Below, one piece after another: positions 22,565 through 30,198 of a stretch of 32,841 nt of DNA; position 1 is the first letter of the stretch; every line of letters begins with the position of its first letter. This stretch comes from AC-32 sp036265535 (GTDB lineage: Bacteria; Actinomycetota; Thermoleophilia; Gaiellales; Gaiellaceae), in the NCBI GenBank assembly GCA_036265535.1, contig DATAOV010000068.1, forward strand, positions 1 to 32,841, written 5' to 3'. A program made the position numbers and the translations under genes. Under the pieces are notes generated by a model. It saw only the letters and a program-made list of their open reading frames with translations. It did no database searches and had not been told where the DNA came from.

Positions 22565-23751
22565 GGCGCGGCCGGGGCCATCTGGGTGCGGGGCGCTGCC
22601 TCGTGAGCGTCGTCCGGCAGGAGCGTCGCGCCGCTTTCCGGATCGAAGAAGTGGAGGCGCGCGGGGTCGACCGCCAGCTCGAGCGGCTGGCCGACCCGAG
22701 CCCTGGCGCGCGGGTCGATCCGGGCGCTGAAGAGCGCTCGCGACTCGGGGAGCAGCGCCGCCTCTTCTCGGCCGGTCACGTCGGGGGCGGCCGCCTCTGC
22801 GTCCACGTGGAAGAACACGTGCGCATCGGAGCCGAGCTCCTCGACCACGACCGGCACGACCGTGAAGGCGGTCGCTCCCGAGGCGGCGAAGCTCGCCTCG
22901 TCGAACGCCTCGGGGCGGATCCCGACGACGACCCGGCTCCGGTTGAACTTCGGCCTCCGGGTCCGGTCGAGCGGAACGCGGAAGCCGCCGAACGCGACCT
23001 CGTCGCCGCCTAGAGACCCCTCGACGAGGTTCATCGCCGGCGTGCCGATGAACGCTGCGACGAAGACGTTGGCCGGGTGCTCGTAGAGCCGCTGCGGCGA
23101 GTCGACCTGGAGCACGCGGCCGGCGTCGAGCACGGCGACTCGGTGACCCAGCGTCATCGCCTCGGTCTGGTCGTGCGTGACGTAGACGGTCGTGACGCCG
23201 AGCCGCGCGTGCAGCTGGGCGAGCGAGGCGCGCATCTCGACCCGCAGCTTCGCGTCGAGGTTCGACAGCGGCTCGTCCATCAGGAACGCCTTCGGCTCGC
23301 GCACGATCGCGCGGCCCATCGCGACGCGCTGACGCTGGCCGCCGGACAGCTGGGCCGGCTTGCGGTCGAGCATCGTCTCCAGGCCGAGCAGCTGGGCCAC
23401 CTCGTCGACCCGGCGCCGCGCCTCGTCCTTCGGCGTCCGCCTGACCTTCAACCCGTAGCCGATGTTCTTGCGGACGCTCATGTGCGGGTAGAGCGCGTAG
23501 CTCTGGAAGACCATCGCGATGTCGCGCCGGCGCGGGGCCAGGTCGGTGACGTCGGCGCCGGCGATCGAGATCCGGCCCTGGGTCACCTCTTCCAGGCCGG
23601 CGATCATGCGCAGGAGCGTCGACTTCCCGCAGCCCGAGGGGCCCACGAGCACCATGAACTCGCCGTCGTCGATCCGGAGGTTGACGTCCTCGACGGCGGT
23701 GATGCCGCCGGAATAGACCTTGGTCAGGTGTTCGAGTTCGATCTCAGCCAC
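22561..23751 (-). CDS. ABC-transporter ATPase, MsmK/UgpC/MalK type
   Basis: A 396-residue ATPase that powers sugar importers. It shows Walker A GPSGCGKST (37-45), Q-loop VFQSYALYPH (Q83), signature LSGGQRQR (135-142), Walker B FLMDEPLSNLDAKLR (156-170) and H-loop VTHDQTEAM (H193). A C-terminal OB/TOBE region (about 235-380) is typical of ATPases shared among several sugar importers. GTG 23751 starts the family N-terminus VAEIELEHLTKVYSGG; the longer frame runs into the promoter. It is transcribed first, with the regulator behind it, apart from the permeases, so it could serve other transporters too. Confidence 0.94.
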   Translation of the reverse strand: MAEIELEHLTKVYSGGITAVEDVNLRIDDGEFMVLVGPSGCGKSTLLRMIAGLEEVTQGRISIAGADVTDLAPRRRDIAMVFQSYALYPHMSVRKNIGYGLKVRRTPKDEARRRVDEVAQLLGLETMLDRKPAQLSGGQRQRVAMGRAIVREPKAFLMDEPLSNLDAKLRVEMRASLAQLHARLGVTTVYVTHDQTEAMTLGHRVAVLDAGRVLQVDSPQRLYEHPANVFVAAFIGTPAMNLVEGSLGGDEVAFGGFRVPLDRTRRPKFNRSRVVVGIRPEAFDEASFAASGATAFTVVPVVVEELGSDAHVFFHVDAEAAAPDVTGREEAALLPESRALFSARIDPRARARVGQPLELAVDPARLHFFDPESGATLLPDDAHEAAPRTQMAPAAP

Positions 23752-23764
23752 GGGCGCGAAGACA

Positions 23765-23800
23765 AGGATAGGACCGGTTCGGCCGAAAAGCAAGACCACA
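23765..23800 (-). promoter_or_regulatory. Promoter of the ATPase-regulator operon with operator half-site
   Basis: On the minus strand TTGCTT (23793-23788) and TATCCT (23770-23765) are 17 bases apart. TGTGGTC (23800-23794) directly precedes the -35, the same half-site as in the sugar-binding-protein promoter. The start would fall near 23758, only a few bases before the GTG, which has no Shine-Dalgarno. Confidence 0.55.
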
Positions 23801-23816
23801 ATGGGAAAGTTGGGTA

Positions 23817-23853
23817 ACTGGTATTGACCACCTCCCGCTCAGGCGCTTAGACT
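23817..23853 (+). promoter_or_regulatory. murQ promoter with DasR/NagR-type operator over the -35
   Basis: ACTGGTATTGACCACC (23817-23832) matches the dre consensus closely and contains the -35 TTGACC (23824-23829). The -10 TAGACT (23848-23853) follows after 18 bases and ends six bases before the murQ ATG. Repressor binding would directly exclude polymerase. The mRNA is predicted to be leaderless. Confidence 0.68.
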
Positions 23854-23859
23854 GCGGCC

Positions 23860-24765
23860 ATGGCGTCGCGCGAGGGACCTCAAGGCCTCGACGGACTCGT
23901 AACGGAGTCGCGGCGCTCCGGCGCCGACTACTCCGCACGTTCCACCCAAGAGCTCGTCGAGCTGATGAACCGGGAGGACGCGGTGGTTCCGGCGGTCGTC
24001 GGCTCGGCCTCGACGGCCATTGCCCGAGCGATCGACGCCCTGGTCGACCGCCTCGAGCACAGCGGGCGCCTGATCTACGTCGGCGCGGGCACGTCGGGCC
24101 GGATCGGCGTGCTCGACGCGGAGGAGTGCGAGGCGACCTTCTCCACCGAGCCGGGCCAGGTTCTGGCGGTCGTCGCGGGCGGCGCGCTCTCGTCGCCCGA
24201 GCGAGAGGCGGCCGAGGACGACGCCGAGGCAGGAGCCGGAGCCCTCGAGGAGATCTCCGTCGGCCCCGACGACGCGGTCGTGGGAATCAGCGCCAGCGGC
24301 CGGACGCCCTACGTCGTCGGCGCGCTCGAGGCGGCTGTGGCAGCGGGAGCGCTGACGGTCTGCGTCGTCTCAGCGCCCGAATCGGATCTGGCGCGCATCG
24401 CTGAGCACGAGATCCTCGTCGTCGTGGGACCGGAGTTCGTGGCGGGCTCGACCCGCCTGAAGGCCGGAACCGCGCAGAAGCTCGTCCTCAACACGATCTC
24501 CACGGTCGCGATGATCCGGCTCGGGAAGACCTTCGAAGACCTGATGGTGGACGTGCGCGCCTCGAACCAGAAGCTCGAGGCTCGCGCCCGGCGCATCGTC
24601 AGCCTCTCGACGGGCGCTTCTGCAGAGCAGGCCGACCAGGCGCTCGCGGACGCCGACGGGAGCGCAAAGGTCGCGATCGTCTCGCTCCTCGGCGGCCTGG
24701 ATGCGGACTCCGCGCGCTCTCGACTCGATCGCGCCAAGGGCGACATCCGAACGGCGCTGCGATGA
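23860..24765 (+). CDS. murQ: N-acetylmuramic acid 6-phosphate etherase
   Basis: Removes the D-lactyl ether from MurNAc-6-P, giving GlcNAc-6-P and D-lactate. The 301-residue protein has the SIS fold with LIYVGAGTSGRIGVLDAEECEATF (71-94; E89 is the probable catalytic Glu by alignment with E. coli), PEREAAEDD (second Glu probably E116), GISASGRTPYV (about 144-154), VGPEFVAGSTRLKAGTAQKLVLNTISTVAM and MVDVRASNQKL. All are diagnostic of MurQ rather than other SIS proteins. ATG 23860 follows a -10 by six bases without a Shine-Dalgarno. First gene of a four-gene operon; nagA overlaps its stop (ATGA). Confidence 0.96.
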   Translation: MASREGPQGLDGLVTESRRSGADYSARSTQELVELMNREDAVVPAVVGSASTAIARAIDALVDRLEHSGRLIYVGAGTSGRIGVLDAEECEATFSTEPGQVLAVVAGGALSSPEREAAEDDAEAGAGALEEISVGPDDAVVGISASGRTPYVVGALEAAVAAGALTVCVVSAPESDLARIAEHEILVVVGPEFVAGSTRLKAGTAQKLVLNTISTVAMIRLGKTFEDLMVDVRASNQKLEARARRIVSLSTGASAEQADQALADADGSAKVAIVSLLGGLDADSARSRLDRAKGDIRTALR

Positions 24766-25853
24766 GGCTCGGCGTCGAAGCTGCCCTCGTCGGCGACAAG
24801 TTCGTGCCGGGAGACGTCGAGGTCGTCGACGGCGTCATCACCGGCTACGGCCTCGCCGCGGCCAACGGCCAGGGGATCGCCGCGCCCGGGATGGTCGACC
24901 TCCAGGTGAACGGGTTCGCGGGGGTCGACCTGATGGGGGCCGACGCCGAGGGGTACCGGCGGGTCGGCGAGGCGGTGCTCGAGACCGGCGTGACCGCCTA
25001 CCTGCCCACCTTCATCTCGGCTCCCGAGCCCCACCTCCTTGCTGCCCTTCACGGTGTGCCGATCGAGACCGACGGCCCGCGGATCCTCGGAGCCCACCTT
25101 GAGGGCCCGTTCATTTCGAAGGCGCGGCTCGGAATCCATCCTCCATCTGCCCGGCGCGATCCCGATCCGGAGCTGCTGGAACGGCTGCTCGCGGCCGGGC
25201 CGGTACGGCTCGTGACCCTCGCACCCGAGCTCCCCGGTGCGGATGCGCTGATCGACCTCCTGCTCGAACGGGGCATCACCGTCTCGTGCGGGCACACGGA
25301 CGCAACGGCGGACGAAGCCCTGCACGCGTTCGACCGCGGCGCCAAGACGGTCACGCACCTCTTCAACGCGATGCGCCCGTTCCGCCACCGCGACCCGGGG
25401 CTCGCCGGCGCAGCCCTGGCGCGAGAGGACGTCGTCGTCCAGATCATCCTCGACGGAGTTCACCTCGCCGAGGAGACGGCCCGGGTGGTCTGGCAGTCCG
25501 CAGCAGGCCGCGTGGCGCTCGTCACGGACGCCGTCGCCGGCGCCGGGATGGGCGACGGCAGCTACCTCCTCGGTGGGTTCGAGGTCGAGGTTCGCGACGG
25601 GACCGTCCGCGGCCCCGAAGGCGTTCTCGCCGGCAGCTCGCTCACGATGATCGACGCCGTGCGGAACCTGCACGCGCTCGGGGTGCCACTGGAACAGGCG
25701 CTGGCTGCCTCGAGCACCGTTCCGGCGCGCGTGATCGGCCTCCCCACCCTCGGCCGGATCGATATCGACTTTCCCGCCGACATGGTCGTGCTCGACGACA
25801 ACCTCGACATCGACCGCGTCTTCGTCGGCGGCCAGGCCCGTGTCGTTGCCTGA
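24762..25853 (+). CDS. nagA: N-acetylglucosamine-6-phosphate deacetylase
   Basis: Converts GlcNAc-6-P to GlcN-6-P and acetate. The 363-residue amidohydrolase has the entry motif APGMVDLQVNGFAGVD (41-56, with QxN replacing HxH as in E. coli NagA), AHLEGPFI (111-118, metal-ligand E114), VSCGHTDA (H178), VTHLFNAM (H199), ILDGVH (H234) and the catalytic aspartate in LVTDAVAGAG (D256). It acts directly on the MurQ product. Start and murQ stop overlap by four bases; its own 3' end overlaps the SIS gene by 14 bases, indicating coupled translation. Confidence 0.96.
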   Translation: MRLGVEAALVGDKFVPGDVEVVDGVITGYGLAAANGQGIAAPGMVDLQVNGFAGVDLMGADAEGYRRVGEAVLETGVTAYLPTFISAPEPHLLAALHGVPIETDGPRILGAHLEGPFISKARLGIHPPSARRDPDPELLERLLAAGPVRLVTLAPELPGADALIDLLLERGITVSCGHTDATADEALHAFDRGAKTVTHLFNAMRPFRHRDPGLAGAALAREDVVVQIILDGVHLAEETARVVWQSAAGRVALVTDAVAGAGMGDGSYLLGGFEVEVRDGTVRGPEGVLAGSSLTMIDAVRNLHALGVPLEQALAASSTVPARVIGLPTLGRIDIDFPADMVVLDDNLDIDRVFVGGQARVVA

Positions 25854-26919
25854 GACCGCGAAGATAACCGAGGCACCCGGGGCGCACTTCCTCGCGGAGA
25901 TCCGCGCGCAGCCGCAGGCGCTGGCCGGCTTGCTCGAGCACGAGGCGGACTATGCCCGGGTCGCGGCCACCGCGCGCGACCGCGGCGCGACGATCGTGCG
26001 CATGGTCGGACACGGCTCCTCCGACAACGCCGCCTCGTACGGCGTCTACGCCTTCGGGCTCCTGCCGCGCTGGACCGCCATGCGCGACTCCATCACGCTC
26101 ACCGTCTACTACGAGAGCGGCCCCGACCTCGCCGGATCGACCGTGATCGGCCTGTCCCAGTCGGGCCAGACGCAGGACGTGATCGAGTTCGTCTCGCGCG
26201 CGCGGGCGGCGGGCGCGTTCACCGTCGCGCTCACGAACGACCCCTCGTCGACGCTCGCCGGCGAGGCCGAGGAGGTTCTCCCGCTCGGAGCCGGGCGCGA
26301 GCAGGCCGTTGCGGCGACCAAGACCTACCTGAACCAGGTCGGCGCCCTCGCGCTCCTGGCTGCCCACGCCGCGGGCAGGGGCCGAGAGTTCGCGGACGGC
26401 CTCCGCCGGACGGCCGAGATTCTCGAGGAGACGATCCCGGCGCTCGAGCCGGACGTGCGCACGACGGCGCTCTCGTTCGCCTCGATCGGGCGGATGTTCG
26501 TCATCGGCCGCGGAACCGAGTTCGCGACCGCCCGAGAGATCGCCCTGAAGCTGCTCGAGACGTGCCGGGTCGCGGCGGAGCCCCTGACCGCGACCGACCT
26601 GGCTCACGGCCCCGTCGCCGCGCTCGACCCGCTCTTCCCGGTCTGGACGATCGCCTCCGACGACGAGGCTCTGCCCGCGGTCGTGGACGCAGCGGCGCGC
26701 GTGCGCGGCGCCGGCGCGACCCTCGTCGCGAGCGGGAACGCCGCGGCGAAGCTCGCAGACGCCGCCTACGTGCTGCCGGTTCCGAAACCGCCCTTGCCGC
26801 TGCTCTCGCCGCTGCTCTCGGTCGTGCCCGGCCAGCTGTTCGCCTGGGCGCTCGCACAGGCAAAGGCGCTCGACCCTGACCGTCCGGTGGGCCTCAGCAA
26901 GGTGACGCTTGCCCGGTAG
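25840..26919 (+). CDS. SIS-domain amino-sugar-phosphate isomerase/deaminase (NagB-II/AgaS-like)
   Basis: A 359-residue protein with two SIS domains (about 30-180 and 205-335), like the isomerase half of GlmS without its glutaminase half. It has MVGHGSSDNAA, VIGLSQSGQTQDVIEFV (sugar-phosphate loop), AATKTYLNQVGAL, EIALKLLETCRVAAEPLTATDLAHGPVA and a C-terminal LSKVTLAR with the conserved Lys (K354). Such proteins deaminate GlcN-6-P to fructose-6-P and ammonia (NagB-II) or act on galactosamine-6-P (AgaS). No classical NagB is present, so it should close the pathway here. GTG 25840 lies within nagA. Confidence 0.88.
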   Translation: MSLPETAKITEAPGAHFLAEIRAQPQALAGLLEHEADYARVAATARDRGATIVRMVGHGSSDNAASYGVYAFGLLPRWTAMRDSITLTVYYESGPDLAGSTVIGLSQSGQTQDVIEFVSRARAAGAFTVALTNDPSSTLAGEAEEVLPLGAGREQAVAATKTYLNQVGALALLAAHAAGRGREFADGLRRTAEILEETIPALEPDVRTTALSFASIGRMFVIGRGTEFATAREIALKLLETCRVAAEPLTATDLAHGPVAALDPLFPVWTIASDDEALPAVVDAAARVRGAGATLVASGNAAAKLADAAYVLPVPKPPLPLLSPLLSVVPGQLFAWALAQAKALDPDRPVGLSKVTLAR

Positions 26920-26935
26920 CTCCCGGCCCTGATCC

Positions 26936-27796
26936 GTGGCCGAGCCGTTCTTCGCCGTCGACGTCGGAGGGAGCTCCGTGAAGTCGGCGGTCGTGGTCGA
27001 CGGCAAGATCGGGGAGCTTTCGCGAGAGCCGGTCGCACAAGGCGTCGACGAGCTCGTGGCCCAGCTCGTGCGTCTCTATGCGCGCTTCGTCGGAGACGCG
27101 CTCCTCCCCTGGGGGCTCTGCCTGCCGGGCCTGGTCGACTCGCGCCGCGGCCTCGTCGCGTACTCCGCGAACCTCGGTCTCCGGAACGTCGGGGTTCTCG
27201 AGCTCCTGGAGGCGGAAGTGCCGAGGCCACGCGTCCTGGAGAACGACCTCGTCGCCGCGGCCCTCGGCGAAGCCGACGGCGGCACCCTCGCGCTGATCCA
27301 GCTCGGAACGGGAATCGCGGCCCGCTACGTCGTCGACGGCTCGGTTCCGCGGGCAGCCCGAGCCGGCGAGGTCGGGCACCTGCGGTTCCGCGCAGACGGC
27401 CGTCGGTGCTCGTGCGGTAACCGCGGCTGCGCGGAGGCTTACGGGGGCTGGGGTGCCATGCGCCGGCGCTACGAGGAGGCCGGGCGGCCGGTGAGCTCGC
27501 CCGCGACGGCGTTCCGGGATGCCGAGACCGATCCCTGGGCCCGCGAGCTGATCGACGAAGCGCTCGAGGCGATCGGCTTCGCGGCAGCCGCGCTCGTTGC
27601 CGTCTGCGATCCGGGGACGCTCCGCGTCGGAGGCGGCGTCGCCGCGGCCTGGGGCGAGACGGTCCTCGCGGCGATCCGCGCCGCCCTTGAAACGCGTGTC
27701 CTACCCGAGCTCGCCGCAGCCACGCGAGTGGAGAGCGCGAGGCTCGGCGACCGAGCCAGCCTCCTCGGCCTCTACGCGCTCGGCCGCGATGCGTGA
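26936..27796 (+). CDS. ROK-family amino-sugar kinase (probable GlcNAc/MurNAc kinase)
   Basis: A 286-residue ROK sugar kinase. It has the phosphate-binding AVDVGGSSVKSAVV (7-20), the catalytic aspartate in VLENDLVAAALGE (D104; the usual ENDANAAA is altered to ENDLVAAA), IQLGTGIAARYV and the zinc site GEVGH (H148) with CSCGNRGCAE (C158, C160, C165). With MurQ and NagA in the same operon and no PTS or AnmK, it is the only candidate to make MurNAc-6-P and GlcNAc-6-P. Substrate choice is inference. GTG 26936 is 16 bases after the SIS gene. Its stop lies one base from the convergent homogentisate dioxygenase stop. Confidence 0.88.
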   Translation: MAEPFFAVDVGGSSVKSAVVVDGKIGELSREPVAQGVDELVAQLVRLYARFVGDALLPWGLCLPGLVDSRRGLVAYSANLGLRNVGVLELLEAEVPRPRVLENDLVAAALGEADGGTLALIQLGTGIAARYVVDGSVPRAARAGEVGHLRFRADGRRCSCGNRGCAEAYGGWGAMRRRYEEAGRPVSSPATAFRDAETDPWARELIDEALEAIGFAAAALVAVCDPGTLRVGGGVAAAWGETVLAAIRAALETRVLPELAAATRVESARLGDRASLLGLYALGRDA

Positions 27797-27797
27797 C

Positions 27798-29006
27798 TCA
27801 GAAGTGGGATGTAACGCCCGCCGGATCCTCGTCGGCGCTGCCCCCAGTGGAGGCGTCCTCCTCGAGCCAGGAGTAGGCGTACTTCCCGTCGTCGAGGCCC
27901 TTCGCGAGCGTCGTCAGGCGCAGGGGGTGGAACGTGTCGCACATCACTGCGAGCTCGTGCGTCTCCGTCTGGCCGATCGACTTCTCGGCGAGGCCCGGGT
28001 GCGGGCCGTGCGGGATGCCCGACGGGTGCAGGGTCACGGAGCCTACCTCGATGCCCCGGCGCGAGCCGAAGTTCCCCGAGACGTAGTAGATCATCTCCTC
28101 GGAGTTCAGGTTCGAGTGGTGGTAAGGGATCGGGATCGCGAGCGGGTCGAAGTCGAGCTTGCGCGGGCAGAAGGAGCAAATGACGAAGTTGCGACCCTGG
28201 AAGGTCTGGTGCGCAGGCGGCGGCATGTGGATCCGACCCGTGATCGGCTCGAAGTCGTTGATGTTGAACGTCCAGGGATAGACGTAGCCGTCCCAGCCGA
28301 CGACATCGAATGGGTGGTAGTCGAGCACGTAGGTCTGGTAGCCGTCCTTGACCCTGAACTTGACGACGTGCTCGCCGCGGTCCGCGTGCGTCTTCAGCTC
28401 GATGGGCGGGTGAATGTCGCGGTGGTAGTAGGGCGCGTGCTCCAGCAGCTGCCCGTACTCGTTCCGGTAGCGCCGCGGGATCTCGATCAGCCCCGGCGAG
28501 GTGAACACGAGGTAGCGCTGCTGGCCCTCCGGGATGAAGCGATAGGTCGTCCCGCGCGGGATGACGATGTAGTCGCCGTCGCGGTACGGCAGGTCGCCGA
28601 AAATGGTCTCCAGGGTTCCTTTCCCCTCGTGGACGAAGACGACCTCGTCGCCCTCGCCGTTCCGGTAGTGGTGCTCCATCGCCTCGCTCGGCCGGCAGAG
28701 CGCGATCTCGACGTCGTCGTTCCACATCAGGAGCTTGCGGCCGCTGACCGCGTCACCCTCCGGCTCGACGCCCATCGTCCGGAAATGGCGGTGCTGGTGC
28801 GCGCCAGGATCCCATTCCTCGCGCTCGATCCGCTCGAAGGAGCCGATCTCTTTCACGCGGCAGGGCGAGTGAAGGTGGTAGAGGATCGACTCGTTCCCGG
28901 AGAAGCCCTCGAGGCCCATGACCTCCTCGGTGAGAAGCGTGCCGTTCTCACGGAACTGGATGTGACGCTTTCGCGGGACGCGGCCGAGGCGCTGATAGGT
29001 CGGCAT
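27798..29006 (-). CDS. hmgA: Homogentisate 1,2-dioxygenase
   Basis: Opens the ring of homogentisate to maleylacetoacetate in tyrosine and phenylalanine catabolism, using Fe(II). The 402-residue cupin protein has the iron ligands at the spacing of the human enzyme: H297 and E303 in YHHSNLNSEEM and H333 in GIPHGPHPG. Other marks are PRGTTYRFIPEGQQRYLVF (about 150-168), HPFDVVGWDGYVYPWTFNINDFEPITGRIH and NFVICSFCPRKLDFD. ATG 29006 is chosen by the family N-terminus (MPTYQRLGRVPRKRHIQFRENG); TATTGT ends six bases before it. Shorter than human HGD (about 445 aa), as usual for bacterial homologues of this branch. Confidence 0.94.
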   Translation of the reverse strand: MPTYQRLGRVPRKRHIQFRENGTLLTEEVMGLEGFSGNESILYHLHSPCRVKEIGSFERIEREEWDPGAHQHRHFRTMGVEPEGDAVSGRKLLMWNDDVEIALCRPSEAMEHHYRNGEGDEVVFVHEGKGTLETIFGDLPYRDGDYIVIPRGTTYRFIPEGQQRYLVFTSPGLIEIPRRYRNEYGQLLEHAPYYHRDIHPPIELKTHADRGEHVVKFRVKDGYQTYVLDYHPFDVVGWDGYVYPWTFNINDFEPITGRIHMPPPAHQTFQGRNFVICSFCPRKLDFDPLAIPIPYHHSNLNSEEMIYYVSGNFGSRRGIEVGSVTLHPSGIPHGPHPGLAEKSIGQTETHELAVMCDTFHPLRLTTLAKGLDDGKYAYSWLEEDASTGGSADEDPAGVTSHF

Positions 29007-29012
29007 ACGGAC

Positions 29013-29041
29013 ACAATATCGGCGGTGTGGAAGCCGCCGAT
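29013..29041 (-). promoter_or_regulatory. hmgA -10 box overlapping a 24-base inverted repeat
   Basis: ATCGGCGG and CCGCCGAT arms (29018-29025, 29034-29041) are perfect and separated by eight bases. The TATTGT -10 (29018-29013) touches the inner arm and lies six bases before the hmgA ATG. The geometry fits a dimeric regulator covering the promoter. A terminator for the upstream gene is an alternative reading. Confidence 0.5.
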
Positions 29042-29066
29042 GGGGCCACCCCACGCCTCCACCCGC

Positions 29067-29086
29067 TTTCGAGCGTAATCTCGAAA
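29067..29086. repeat. Perfect inverted repeat in the 118-base gap between FAH-family and hmgA genes
   Basis: TTTCGAG and CTCGAAA arms are separated by CGTAAT. It lies 39 bases past the FAH-family stop on the minus strand, so it may be a weak terminator. A second regulator site for hmgA is also possible. The flanking GCGCGCGTTGCGCGC run (near 29090) is also self-complementary. Confidence 0.45.
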
Positions 29087-29124
29087 TCCGCGCGCGTTGC
29101 GCGCCAATGACGCGAAGTTTGGGC

Positions 29125-29925
29125 CTAGCGGCCGGCCACGCGGTTTCGCAGAACGCCGAGCCGCTCGACCTCGAGCTCCACCTCGTCGCCCGGCCGCAAC
29201 CAGCGACCGTCGCCCTGCTCGAGGATGCAACCCGTCCCGACAGTGCCCGAGCCGAGAACGTCTCCCGGGAGTAGCCGCGTGCTCTCCGCCGCATGGGTGG
29301 CGAGCTCTTCGAACGGCCAGTGGATGTCGCCGAGGTTGCCGCGCGAGCGCTCCTCGCCGTTGACGCGCGCGACCATCTCGAGCCGAAAGTCTCCGAGCTC
29401 GTCCGGTGTCACGACCACCGGGCCGAGCGACGTGGCGAAGTCCTTTCCCTTTGCCGGCCCGAGGCCCACGGTCATCTCGGCGCGCTGCAGGTCGCGGGCC
29501 GACCAGTCGTTGAGAATCGTGTAGCCGGCAATGCGCCCTTCGGTGCCGATGACCGCGGCGACCTCGAGCTCGTAGTCCCACTCGGCGCTCGAGGATGGGA
29601 ACGTGATCTCCTCGTCAGGGCCGAAGATCGCAGCCGGGTTCGAGAAATAGAAGACCGGCTGCCCGTACCACTCGGGCGGCACCTCGAGCCCGCGCGATGC
29701 GCGCGCGGTAGCCACGTGCTGCTCGAAGGCGTAAAAGTCACGGACGGAAGGCGGTTGCGGGATCGGAGCTCGCAGGCGCACGTCTGCAAGCGCGTGCTCC
29801 TGGATGTCGTCTCCGCCAGCCTCGAGCCATCGCGCGAGCGACGGCGCGTCCAGCTCGACGACCTGGTCGCCTTCCACCCTGCCAGGAGCGGGCCGGCCGT
29901 CCACCTCGAAGGTGCACAGACGCAT
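29125..29925 (-). CDS. Fumarylacetoacetate hydrolase family protein
   Basis: A 266-residue FAH-fold enzyme. It shows RDFYAFEQHV (62-71), VFYFSNPAAIFGPDEEITFP (91-110), the metal-binding stretch AEWDYELEVAAVIG (E119 and E121), ILNDWSARDLQ (137-147), GPAKGKDFATSLGPVVV and GSGTVGTGC. Between homogentisate and 4-hydroxyphenylpyruvate dioxygenases it probably cleaves fumarylacetoacetate to fumarate and acetoacetate, the last step of tyrosine breakdown. It is shorter than eukaryotic FAH (about 420 aa), and the family includes other hydrolases and isomerases, so the assignment leans on context. ATG 29925; GATACT lies eight bases upstream. Confidence 0.87.
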   Translation of the reverse strand: MRLCTFEVDGRPAPGRVEGDQVVELDAPSLARWLEAGGDDIQEHALADVRLRAPIPQPPSVRDFYAFEQHVATARASRGLEVPPEWYGQPVFYFSNPAAIFGPDEEITFPSSSAEWDYELEVAAVIGTEGRIAGYTILNDWSARDLQRAEMTVGLGPAKGKDFATSLGPVVVTPDELGDFRLEMVARVNGEERSRGNLGDIHWPFEELATHAAESTRLLPGDVLGSGTVGTGCILEQGDGRWLRPGDEVELEVERLGVLRNRVAGR

Positions 29926-29951
29926 ACGGCCCGAGTATCACCCGGGCCGTA
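29925..29951 (-). terminator. Nine-bp inverted repeat: infA terminator and/or FAH-gene operator
   Basis: TACGGCCCG and CGGGCCGTA arms (29925-29933, 29943-29951) are perfect around a nine-base spacer. It lies 21 bases past the infA stop, where a terminator is expected, and no U-tract follows. The same repeat covers the GATACT -10 (29939-29934) and touches the ATG of the FAH-family gene, so it could instead be a regulator site. Confidence 0.5.
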
Positions 29952-29972
29952 CACTTTCCACCAGCGAAGCGC

Positions 29973-30194
29973 CTACTTGTAGCGGTAGACGATCCGCCCG
30001 CGATCGAGGTCGTAGGGGGAAAGCTCCACCTTCACCCTGTCGCCCAGGAAGATCCTGATCCGGTAACGGCGCATCTTGCCGGCCGTGTACCCGAGGGTCT
30101 CATGGCCGTTGTCGAGCAGGATGCGGAACATGCGGTTCCGCAGGGCCTCCACGACCTCGCCTTCCATCTCGATCTTCTCTTCCTTGGCTGGGAT
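29973..30194 (-). CDS. infA: Translation initiation factor IF-1, probable AUC start
   Basis: A 73-residue OB-fold protein that binds the 30S A site during initiation. Visible are EMEGEVVEALRNRMFRILLDNGHETL, AGKMRRYRIRIFLGDRVKVELSPYDLDRGRIVYRYK, the standard IF-1 sequence. The first in-frame ATG (30167) is the internal Met of the conserved KIEMEGEVVEAL and would remove nine conserved residues. Translation of the preceding codons gives PAKEEKIE, exactly the family N-terminus, and the codon in the Met position is ATC (30194-30192). A full AGGAGG (30204-30199) lies four bases before it. It follows the cold-shock gene by 12 bases, outside the usual ribosomal-protein operon. Confidence 0.9.
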   Translation of the reverse strand: MPAKEEKIEMEGEVVEALRNRMFRILLDNGHETLGYTAGKMRRYRIRIFLGDRVKVELSPYDLDRGRIVYRYK

Positions 30195-30198
30195 GACG

